Assembly: GCA_039090855.1 (NCBI GenBank)
Contig: CM077034.1
Span: 228,802,005-228,866,004, forward strand
DNA length: 64,000 bases
DNA from: Macrothele yani
Lineage: Eukaryota; Arthropoda; Arachnida; Araneae; Macrothelidae
Direction of reading: 5' to 3'
Under the pieces are notes generated by a model, which had not been told where the DNA came from, ran no database searches, and saw only the letters and a list, made by a program, of their open reading frames with translations. The stretch's first letter is position 1; every line of letters begins with the position of its first letter. The position numbers were made by a program, and so were the translations under genes. Shown here in pieces: positions 56,901-64,000 of the stretch.

Positions 56901-58160
56901 CCGGTGTCAAGGGGGCCCGGTCCCAAACAACATTTTTGTAAAATCTACAGTTTTCAATTTAGAACCACCAAATTTGGTTTACTATCTCATTGTACTGTTA
57001 CACCAACTTAGACCACAGATGGAAGGGGTCGGGGCCCGGTCCCAAACAACATTTTTGTAAAATCTACAGTTTTCAATTTAGAACCACCAAATTTGGTTTG
57101 CTATCTCATTGTACTGTTACACCAACTTAGACCACAGACGGAAGAGGTCGGGGCCTGGGGTCAAAGGGGGCCCCATACAACAGTTTCGTAAAATCTACAG
57201 TTTTCAATTTAGAACCACCAATTTTGGTATACTATCTCATTGTACTTAGACCGTACATGGTTTTTGGAAGGGGTCGAGGCCCGGGGTAAAGGGAGTCCCA
57301 TACAAAATTTTCTCAAAAATTTCTATTTTTTACTTAAGAACTGCAACACAATTCTGCACTCCAATACCCTATCTGCGAGTTAAGTTAGAGTACCATGAGA
57401 TGGTATACCAAATTTGGTGGTTCTAAATTGAAAACTGTAGGTTTTACGAAAATGTGGTTTGGGGCTTCCTTGATCCCGGGCCCCGACCTCTTCTGTCTGT
57501 GGTCCAAGTTGGTGTAAGAGTACAATGAGATAGTAAACCAAATTTGGTGGTTCTAAATTGAAAACTGTAGATTTTACTTAAAATGTTGAATGGGACCTCC
57601 TTCATCCCGGGCCCCGAGTCCTTCCGTCTGTGGTCTAAGTTGGTGTAACAGTACAATGAGATAGTATACCAAATTTGGTGGTTCTAAATAGAAAACTGTA
57701 GGTTTTACGAAAATGTTGTATGGGACCCCTTGACCCCGGGCCCCGACCTCTTCCGTCTGTAGTCTAAGTTGGTGTAAAAGTACAATGAGATAGTATACCA
57801 AATTTGGTTGTTCTAAATTGAAAACTGTAGATTTTACGAAACTGTTGTATGGGGCCCCCTTGACCCCGGGCCCCGACCCCTTCCGTCTGTGGTCTAAGTT
57901 GGTGTAAAAGTACAATGAGATAGTATACCAAATTTGGTGGTTCTAAATTGAAAACTGTAGATTTTACGAAAGCATATACTGCATAGTGTCGACGAAGTGA
58001 ACCACTCCCACTTCAAGAGCTACAGATTGCAATAACGACCCACATCCAAGAAATCACATTACATACCCTGAGAAAGGTCTTCACCAACATACAAAAGCGT
58101 ATGCAGACATGTCTGGACGTACGTTAGCCTCGTTTTCAACACCTCCTGTAGGAGCCAGTA
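53960..58160 (+). pseudogene. mariner-type transposase remnant (second Asp lost)
   Basis: Frame-broken pieces give FFTDEACFHLPGYINSQTT (first Asp), HIIGLLFFIETIKSESYH, then EEWFHQGGATAHTAGASIQI, where the expected QDG is QGG, so the second Asp is lost. RSPDLTSPDFFLWGAR follows at about 54292-54340. After the insert the C-terminal helix ELQIAITTHIQEITLHTLRK and QKRMQTCLDV follow at 58016-58125. It is the same family as the transposase at 8614-9535. Confidence 0.8.
54379..58008. mobile_element. Foldback element with arms of a 131-bp tandem repeat
   Basis: A 9-bp duplication CACTTCAAG lies at 54370-54378 and 58009-58017. Outer ends are CGGTCTGGTTCATTTCGTCG and, inverted, GGAGTGGTTCACTTCGTCGA, followed on both sides by TATACAGTATATGCTTTCGT-type sequence. 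The left arm (54433-57300) holds about 22 direct copies of a 131-bp unit with blocks AAAATCTACAGTTTTCAATT, TTAGACCACAGACGGAAGAGG and GGGGCCCGGGG. The right arm (57380-57985) has about 4.7 inverted copies. A 100-bp unique spacer (57280-57380) separates them. No transposase. The 9-bp duplication resembles Mutator-like or foldback elements. Confidence 0.85.
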
Positions 58161-58228
58161 CAACATGGTAAGCGTTACTTTCAGCGCACAGTTATTTTTC
58201 ACACACCCTGCATAGAGGAGGACCTACA

Positions 58229-58269
58229 TCATATTAGGTAGGTAGTTTTAATGTTTTGGCTGATCGGTG
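58229..58269 (-). mobile_element. Solitary Tc1-like terminal repeat
   Basis: Read on the minus strand from the TA at 58270-58271: CACCGATCAGCCAAAACATT followed by AAAACTACCTACC, a common Tc1 terminus in animals. The rest of the element is missing. Confidence 0.6.
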
Positions 58270-58357
58270 TACGGTAAGAATTTTTTACTTCTGTTTAAAT
58301 ATCAGAAAGAGTGAAACAATAACGCAAATTATGCAGAATATTTGGCGAAACACTTAC

Positions 58358-58433
58358 ATGTTTTTTCACAACTAAATTTTTAACACCTTCCATGACAAAT
58401 TGTGATCCATGTGACATCAGCTTGGAAAACATG
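58358..58433 (-). CDS. SCFD1: SCFD1/Sly1 exon (76 nt), first of three visible exons
   Basis: Minus-strand exon with a long pyrimidine tract and acceptor ...TTTCCAAAG before 58433 and a strong donor GTAAGTG after 58358. It encodes the last base of a codon, then MFSKLMSHGSQFVMEG and VKNLVVKKH. The GSQFVMEGVKNLV segment is a hallmark of Sly1/SCFD1, about two thirds to three quarters along the protein. The exon ends in phase 0 and joins the NLPITRI start of the exon at 23699, as in known orthologs. Sly1 is a cytosolic SM protein acting on ER-Golgi SNAREs. Earlier exons (Sec1-like domain start) are not in the window. The intron to the next exon is 34,658 bp. Confidence 0.95.
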
Positions 58434-58725
58434 CTTTGGAAAGAAAGAACAAAAAAAAAAGTGAGATAAATGCACACAGTATTAACTACTTACTCAATAA
58501 ATTCTCATGCACATGAATTTCATTGTTGTTCTCAAAATTCAAAGATAAAAGCATTAAAATACGCAAAGAAAAATGCATAAAAATAATTCTAGAGAGAGGA
58601 AGAGAAGAGAACTCTATATTCACAGACAGGATCAGACTAACATAACCAGAAGACCAAGGTGAGGCTTCCTTCAAAACAATATCTTTTATCTGTGTATAGT
58701 GCTGGAGATATCACAGCAATATACA
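58434..58725. other. Intronic spacer upstream of an SCFD1 exon
   Basis: Contains the polypyrimidine tract of the exon's acceptor (58434-58460, gene strand). Nothing else was recognised. Short frames lack splice borders. Confidence 0.5.
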
Positions 58726-58820
58726 CACCATCATTACCCAGTATCAATTCACTGCTGGACGAAGGTCTCCCCAAATTTCTTCTACAACTGTCTGTCTTGA
58801 CCCAGTGTCCTCTATGTCAC
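58726..58820 (-). mobile_element. Short RTE-type LINE 3' fragment
   Basis: About 95 bp matching the 3' end of the RTE fragment at 60526-61306 (shared CACTGCTGGACGAAGGTCTC, then CCCCAA, TCT(G)TCTTG, CCTC(T/C)ATGTCAC) with roughly 80% identity by eye. The ATG-type microsatellite tail has decayed. Confidence 0.7.
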
Positions 58821-58932
58821 ACTGCACGGTCAATCACTCTTCACTAATTTTCTTCCACAAAAAATAAGCACACCACAAAACATTTTAAGGGTCTCATCAA
58901 ATACGAACACAATAGTGACGTGTGCACAAATA

Positions 58933-60293
58933 CACTGGCGGAAAGTGAAAAAAGAACACCAAGAAGGAATTGGCGGACGATCATGAAATTTACATATGTT
59001 AATGGGGTCGAGTTTACGTAGGTGTGATGCTAATTTCGGGACCAACCGGTCAGCGCTTACGCCACAGCACGGCATAATATGCAAATTATCGTCTGTGGTA
59101 TTTAAGGAGTAAGGCGAAGCGAATGTAATCAGTCGTCGAGGTACGGACCCGTGCGAAGACCCTGAAGAAGCTGCAATGCCTGGACATGGAAGACGTGTAC
59201 GATTTCAGCAGTTATCGGACTTTGAGCGAGGTCGTCTAGTCGGACTCCGCGAGGCCGGGTGGTCGTGTCGTCGTATTGCGGAGCGAATTGGACGGGAAGT
59301 ATCGGTGTTGGTACGATGGTAGCGTAAATGGTCCGAGGAACATTCCCACACGAGAAGACGTGGAACCGGGAGTCACAGACGGACTGATGAGCGGACCGAT
59401 CGACGCATAAGAAGAGCGGCGTTGTCAAGCAGAACATCCACTGCGACGCAAATCCGAGCTGCCGTAGCACCTGAGGTGACTGTGCGAACAATCCGCAACC
59501 GTCTACTGGATGCAGGACTACGTGCATGTGTACCTCTGACTCCAGCCCATCGTCAGGAACGGCTGCAGTGGTGTCGTCAACGTGTGCACTGGAGAACGCA
59601 TTGGCGATCTGTCGTGTTCAGCGATGAAAGCAGATTCTGCTTGGGAGTCTCCGATGGCCGTATGCCTGTTCGCAGACGCACAGGGGAGCATCCCCACCCT
59701 TCTTGCATCTGCCAGCGACACACAGGGCCTACACCTGGTCTCCTGGTGTGGGGAGCGATCAGCTATCACTCCCATACACAACTAGTGTTTGTACCGGGTA
59801 CGTTAAACAGCACCTCCTACATCAACATCATTCAGCCCGTTGTCGGTTAATCGTGGTGTTTTCCAGCAAGATAACGCATGCCCACACATGGCACGTACAA
59901 CGCAACATGCACTTCAGGGTGTGAGACAACTTCCATGGCCTGCACGTGTGGGATTTTATGGGACAACAACTTATCCGGTCTCCACGGCCAGCCACGACCA
60001 TCCCCGATTTACGCGTCCAGGTTGAAGATGCTTGGAACTCAATACCCCAAACTTACATCCAACATCTGTATGACAGACTCCATGCCAGAATCGCACAGTG
60101 TGACGCAGTTCATGGCGGTTCAACCTCGTACTAACCATGTTACATGGAAATGTTATTTTTCAGTTTACCAGCAAATACAGCTGTATTTTGCCATAATGTT
60201 TTGATCACGTTATCCTCTGTATTCCGTTATGTATAAATTTCGTTGGTATCAGACGTCTCCTTCTTGTTGTTCTTTTTTCACTTTCCGCCAGTA
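58933..60293 (+). mobile_element. Tc1-like DNA transposon
   Basis: Inverted ends CTGGCGGAAAGTGAAAAAAG and the reverse complement of CTTTTTTCACTTTCCGCCAG. TA at 58931-58932 and 60294-60295. 1,361 bp. It encodes the plus-strand transposase pseudogene at 59176-60134. Confidence 0.92.
59176..60134 (+). pseudogene. Tc1 transposase pseudogene with the catalytic-Glu segment deleted
   Basis: ATG at 59176: MPGHGRRVRFQQLSDFERGR, helix-turn-helix SCRRIAERIGREVSVLVRW, a stop, then RTSTATQIRAAVAPEVTVRT. The catalytic domain has SVVFSDESRFCLGVSDGRM (first Asp) and LLVWGAISYHSHTQLVFVPG. After a frameshift near 59845 comes GVFQQDNACPHMARTTQ (second Asp). Then LPWPAR is joined directly to VWDFMGQQL. The intervening block that normally reads SPDLxPIEH, with the third catalytic residue, is missing together with the frame. 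The C-terminus AWNSIPQTYIQHLYDRLHAR is intact. Confidence 0.92.
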
Positions 60294-60525
60294 TATATGA
60301 GAGTTGTACTGAAAGTAATGCAAAACTAGGCATAGTTTAACAGAGGTCGTTCAGATTGCACATGTTGGTAGAGTAACTCTTTCTCAATACAAAGGTACTA
60401 CTCAATATAGTCTACATCACAAGCGATGCATTTGCACCATCACTGAACCCAACTCTCGAATCCTCTTTGAAAAAATTCAGGTGTAGACTGTTGTACCCAC
60501 TTATTCACAGCGACTTTCATCTCAT

Positions 60526-61306
60526 CATCATCATCATCATCATTGTCAACCATTATCAATCCACTGCTGGACGAAGGTCTCCCCAAGTTTCCTCCACAAC
60601 GGTCTGTCTTGTGCCAGTCTCCTCCATGTCACCCCTGCATACTTTCGAATTTCATCCACCCATCTCCCATGTGGTCTTCTTCTGGGTCTTTTCCTGCCCC
60701 TTGGAATCCAATCTAAAATTTCGGCTGTCCATCGATGATCTGTCCTTCTGGCAGTGTGTCCAGCCCACTGCCATTTCAGGGATTTAACTCTGATCATGAT
60801 GTCTTCCACTCTCGTCATTTTTCTGATCCACGAGTTTCTCTTCTCATCTCTCCTGGTTATACCAAGCATGCACCTCTCCATGCTTCTTTGAGTTGTCTGC
60901 AGCCTTTGTAAGTCTCTTTTAGTTAAGGTCCACGTCTCTGCACCATACGTAAGCACTGGAAGGATGCATTGATCAAACACTTTTCTTTTAAGACATAATG
61001 GCATATTGCTCTTGAAAATTATGCTGTTTCTTCCAAAAGCTCTCCAGGCAAGTTTTGTACGCCCATTAATTTCTTCATCAATGTGACCCTCACTTGATAT
61101 CTGCTGTCCAAGATAAACGTACGTGTCTGTTATCTCCAGCTTTTCTCCATCAATCGATAAATCTTCATTTCATGTAAAAGCATTGAACATCACTTTTGTC
61201 TTCTGAAAGTTCATTTTTAATCCCACTTCTTTACTCTTGTCAGCAAGTTATTGGATCATACTCTGCAGCTCTGATGGGCTAGTTGCAAAAATGACTACGT
61301 CATCAG
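60526..61306 (-). mobile_element. 5'-truncated RTE-type LINE with an ATG-repeat tail
   Basis: Target duplication CATCTCAT at 60518-60525 and 61307-61314. The minus strand starts in the RT at DADDVVIFA(T)SPSELQSM (motif C onward), continues EITDTYVYLGQQISSEGHID and ends with the long frame 61004-60546: VLTYGAETWTLTKRDLQRL, RNSWIRKMTRVEDIM and RPHGRWVDEIRKYAGVTWRR. A run of TGA/ATG triplets (60526-60543) follows the stop, the usual RTE tail. Two in-frame stops (near 61250 and 61170) are visible. Confidence 0.88.
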
Positions 61307-61961
61307 CATCTCATATGCGCCATCAAATCGTTGTCCCCGGAGGCTGTCCTTCACTGGACTTAAGATGTGGAAGTAGGAGGGCGCCAGATCTGGTCTGTAT
61401 GGTGGATGGAAGACCAGCCTAATTTGTTGCCAAACACGGGTGTGGTCCCACATTGTCATGGCAAATGTGGATCCTTTTCAGATTCTTGTCCAGTCTCTTA
61501 TGGCTTCTCTAATCTCCTCAAGTGTCTCAATGTACTGCTCGCTGGTCACGGTACGGCCATGCTCCAGAAAATCAGGACGAATGACACCCCCTGTCATCCC
61601 AAAAAAGTCACCATGACTTTCTGTGCTGATTGTTGGCTATTGAACTTCTTAGGCCTTGGTGAAGAGGTGAACGCCATTCCATATCATTTCCGGATCATAA
61701 AGATAAGCCCACGTTTCATCCAGTCAACAGATCGGAAAAAAACCCCTCCTGTTTTCATTGGCTTCAAACGCTTCCAGCACATCAGAGCAAACTTCCACCC
61801 TTCTCTCCTTCAAATCAGGTGTCAACTGCAGAAGGTACCCACTTTGCCCACACTTTCCAATACCTTAAGTCTTCCACCACCTTCTGTATGGCATTGTGAC
61901 CACAGTCCAGTTGTGCAACAAGTTCGCAGATTGTGACTTGTCTCTCAGCGCAAATCAATTC

Positions 61962-63206
61962 TTTTTTTTTTTTTTTTTATTGGAGGTTTAACGACCACCG
62001 TGAGCAACTCAATGGGCTATAAGCAGTCGCCCGTCCCTAATTAAGGGAGAGAGCCAGCGCCGTAAGACAAACACAACATCCATGCCTCACCGGGATTCGA
62101 ACCCGGACCCCTTTCGGACGAATGATCAGAGGCCATCGCTTAGACCACTGCGCCACCGGGTCGGCAATTGGAGGTTTACCGACCACCGTGAGCAACTCAA
62201 TGGGCTATAAGCAGTCGCCCGTCCCTAATTTAGGGTCACTGGTTCCAGGGAAGGGAGAGATCCAGTGCCGTAAGACAAACACAACATCCATGCCTCACCG
62301 GGATTCGAACCCGGACCCCTTTCGGACGAATGATCAGAGGCCATCGCTTAGACCACTGCGCTACCGGGCGGCGATTGGAGGTTTAACGACCTCCGTGAGC
62401 AACTCAATGGGCTATAAGCAGTCGCCCGTCCCTAATTTAGGGTCACTGGTTCCAGGGAAGGGAGAGATCCAGTGCCGTAAGACAAACACAACATCCATGC
62501 CTCACCGGGATTCGAACCCGGACCCTTTTCGGACGAATGATCAGAAGCTATCGCTTAGACCACTGCGCCACCGGGGCGGCGATTGGAGGTTTAACGACCT
62601 CCGTGAGCAACTCAATGGGCTATAAGCAGTCGCCCGTCCCTAATTAAGGGTCACTGGTTCCAGGGAAGGGAGAGAGAGCCAGCGCCGTAAGACAAACACA
62701 ACATCCATGCCTCACCGGGATTTGAACCCGGACCCCTTTCAGACGAATGATCAGAGGCCATCGCTTAGACCACTGCGCCACTGGGGCGGCGATTGGAGGT
62801 TTAACGACCTCCGTGAGCAACTCAATGGGCTATAAGCAGTCGCCCGTCCCTAATTTAGGGTCACTGGTTCCAGGGAAGGGAGAGATCCAGTGCCGTAAGA
62901 CAAACACAACATCCATGCCTCACCGGGATTCGAACCCGGACCCCTTTCGGACGAATGATCAGAAGCTATCGCTTAGACCACTGCGCCACCGGGGCGGCGA
63001 TTGGAGGTTTAACGACCTCCGTGAGCAACTCAATGGGCTATAAGCAGTCGCCCGTCCCTAATTAAGGGTCACTGGTTCCAGGGAAGGGAGAGAGAGCCAG
63101 CGCCGTAAGACAAACACAACATCCATGCCTCACCGGGATTCGAACCCGGACCCCTTTCGGACGAATGATCAGAGGCCATCGCTTAGACCACTGCGCCACC
63201 GGGGCT
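61962..63206 (-). mobile_element. tRNA-derived SINE, six whole units in tandem
   Basis: One 14-bp target duplication GCGCAAATCAATTC (61948-61961 and 63207-63220) encloses the whole array, so it arrived as one insertion or expanded in place. Unit starts (TTGGAGGTTT, plus strand) are at 61980, 62168, 62375, 62583, 62793 and 63001, a period of about 208 bp (188 for the first, which lost 19 bp). On the minus strand each unit has a tRNA-like head (A box TGGCGCAGTGG, B box GGTTCGAATCC) and the same body as the SINE at 27336. An A-tail of about 17 lies only at the outer end. Confidence 0.92.
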
Positions 63207-63573
63207 GCGCAAATCAATTCATCCACTCCTGATGATTCGTGTCTGTGGTTGCAGATGATGGTCTCCCACTGTGTGGTTTGTCTTCAATGCAGGCTTTCCC
63301 TTCTTTTAACTTCTTCATTCATCTGTGCACGTTGCTCTTGTCAATGGTGTCACCTCCGTAAACATTCTGCAGCCTTCTGTGGATGTCAGACAGCCTGCAC
63401 CCCTCCTTCGTCAAGAACTCAATGACGGCGCGTTGCTTCTGCTTGGAACCCATTATTTACCTGCAATGAAGAAGAAGGGTTACTATAGAGGAAGAGTTAC
63501 TCTACCAACATGTGGAACTTGAATGACCTCTGTCAGTTAATAACAAAGTTATGCCCACTTTTGCATTACTTTA

Positions 63574-64000
63574 TCCAAATTGAAGTACGTTATTGAAGTT
63601 CGTAATATTTTCCCAAATAATTTAAGTTTGTGGATGTAATAAATTAGAATTCCTGCAATTTAAAAGACAGTTCTGCTAGTCAAATCAGTTTTACTATCTG
63701 AGAGAATAATCACGTATGCAATAAAGCGTATGCAAACTGTAAAACTGCAATTGAAGTTACAAGTTCAAGACTTGAATTTGGCACATTTAAATTGCAAAAC
63801 CAGCATGTCTACCAAATTCGGGAAATGCAATTTCATGACCAGTTAATAATTTCAAATGACCATTTTTAAAAATCTTCCATGTGTGTGTATGTATGCACAT
63901 CCAAGTATGCATATGTCCATACATAAACATATTAAGGCTGTCTCTGAATGAGTGTTAGGGTTCATCTTCTGCAATAGATGGCACAAAAAATCACTCGTTG
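63574..64000. other. Spacer to the window edge, no gene seen
   Basis: AT-rich intronic sequence with a loose (TGTA)n/(TATG)n tract near 63883-63930. No upstream SCFD1 exon was found here. Confidence 0.5.

Larger units (their letters stand above)
53955..58210 (+). mobile_element. 5'-truncated mariner-type element split by a foldback array
   Basis: Begins inside a transposase (TDEACFHLPGYIN) and ends with the inverted terminus ACACCCTG, the same style as the CAGGGTG end of the element at 8465. Between 54379 and 58008 lies a 3.6-kb foldback with a CACTTCAAG target duplication. Transposase sequence resumes after it. No left end is present. Confidence 0.75.
60430..63453 (-). pseudogene. mariner transposase pseudogene, twice interrupted (third Asp lost)
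   Basis: ATG at 63453: MGSKQKQRAVIEFLTKEGCR, then LSDIHRRLQNVYGGDTIDKS. The SINE array interrupts at WMNEL. The chain resumes below 61945 with WLDETWAYLYDPEM (first Asp), ..GMTGGVIRPDFLEHGRTV, a degenerate FAMTMWDHTRV where the second Asp box should be (usual DNARPHTA), and HPPYRPDLAPSYFHIL, where SDF has become SYF. After the RTE insert the C-terminus reads TPEFFQRGFESWVQ and WCKCIACDVDYIE. Dead by insertions, frameshifts and loss of active-site residues. Confidence 0.88.
60310..63573 (-). mobile_element. mariner transposon split by an RTE fragment and a tandem SINE
   Basis: Long inverted ends of about 75 bp: AAAGTAATGCAAAACTAGGC, then ACAGAGGTCGTTCA and CACATGTTGGTAGAGTAACT at the left. 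The inverted equivalents at the right (63478-63573) have two indels. The RTE insert (60526-61306) and the SINE array (61962-63206) account for about 2.0 kb; the remainder is about 1.25 kb, a normal mariner. Confidence 0.88.

Noticed and set aside
62050..63205. Cluster of functional tRNA genes on the minus strand
   Set aside because: The heads have A and B boxes but continue directly into a SINE body, and no matching acceptor stem was found. They are SINE copies.
63600..63660. Possible upstream SCFD1 exon after an AATTGCAG acceptor (minus strand), reading ..LIYYI..
   Set aside because: The resemblance stops after a few residues, no donor in the right frame follows, and the rest does not fit Sly1.

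Overview
This is a eukaryotic (animal) window, most likely from an arthropod and possibly a chelicerate. That placement rests on the styles of the Tc1/mariner, hAT, Penelope-like and RTE-type elements, and the species is inference. No bacterial gene organisation is present. The only host gene found is SCFD1/Sly1, the SM-family protein of ER-Golgi membrane fusion. It lies on the minus strand and spans the window. Three exons are visible: 58433-58358, 23699-23593 and 8286-8250. They join in frame with matching phases and canonical AG/GT borders. The two complete introns are 34,658 bp and 15,306 bp. A further partial intron or gene region lies at each edge. Almost everything else is intronic transposon or satellite DNA.

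Layout, left to right. 1-5.8 kb: a short minisatellite, a Tc1 copy (1455-2972), a 182-bp satellite and a 67-bp satellite. 6.2-7.9 kb: a Penelope-like element remnant with a reverse-transcriptase C-terminus and GIY-YIG nuclease, between about 356-bp inverted repeats. 8.25 kb: SCFD1 exon. 8.5-12.3 kb: two mariner-type elements; the second is split by a foldback element made of 32-bp repeats. 12.6-15.1 kb: a hAT-like element carrying a nested mariner. 15.6-17.3 kb: a second copy of the first Tc1 family. 17.5-19.1 kb: a coreless hairpin related to the Penelope-associated repeats, then a G-rich inverted tandem array. 20.3-23.4 kb: a 44-bp satellite. 23.6 kb: SCFD1 exon. 23.8-26.6 kb: a hAT element split by a LINE. 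26.7-37.6 kb: a single Tc1 element grown to 10.9 kb by a nested Tc1 (itself split by a SINE) and by 37 tandem copies of its own promoter plus transposase 5' end. 38.0-44.9 kb: a 196-bp composite satellite split by a TA-flanked DNA transposon. 44.9-47.8 kb: a Tc1 with seven tandem copies of its transposase N-terminal DNA-binding domain. 47.8-53.5 kb: a truncated Tc1 end joined to 18 copies of a 301-bp unit, each holding a tRNA-like gene. 53.5-58.2 kb: a LINE RNase H fragment and a mariner split by a 3.6-kb foldback of 131-bp repeats. 58.4 kb: SCFD1 exon. 58.9-63.6 kb: a Tc1 with its catalytic-Glu segment deleted, and a mariner split by an RTE fragment and by a six-fold tandem SINE.

Three patterns recur. 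First, tandem amplification of the 5' ends of Tc1 elements, including promoter and DNA-binding domain. Second, foldback elements whose arms or cores are tandem repeats and which are flanked by 9-10 bp target duplications. Third, SINE-derived tandem arrays growing either from the tail only or from the whole unit. Every transposase seen is broken by frameshifts, stops, catalytic substitutions or insertions, so none looks autonomous.
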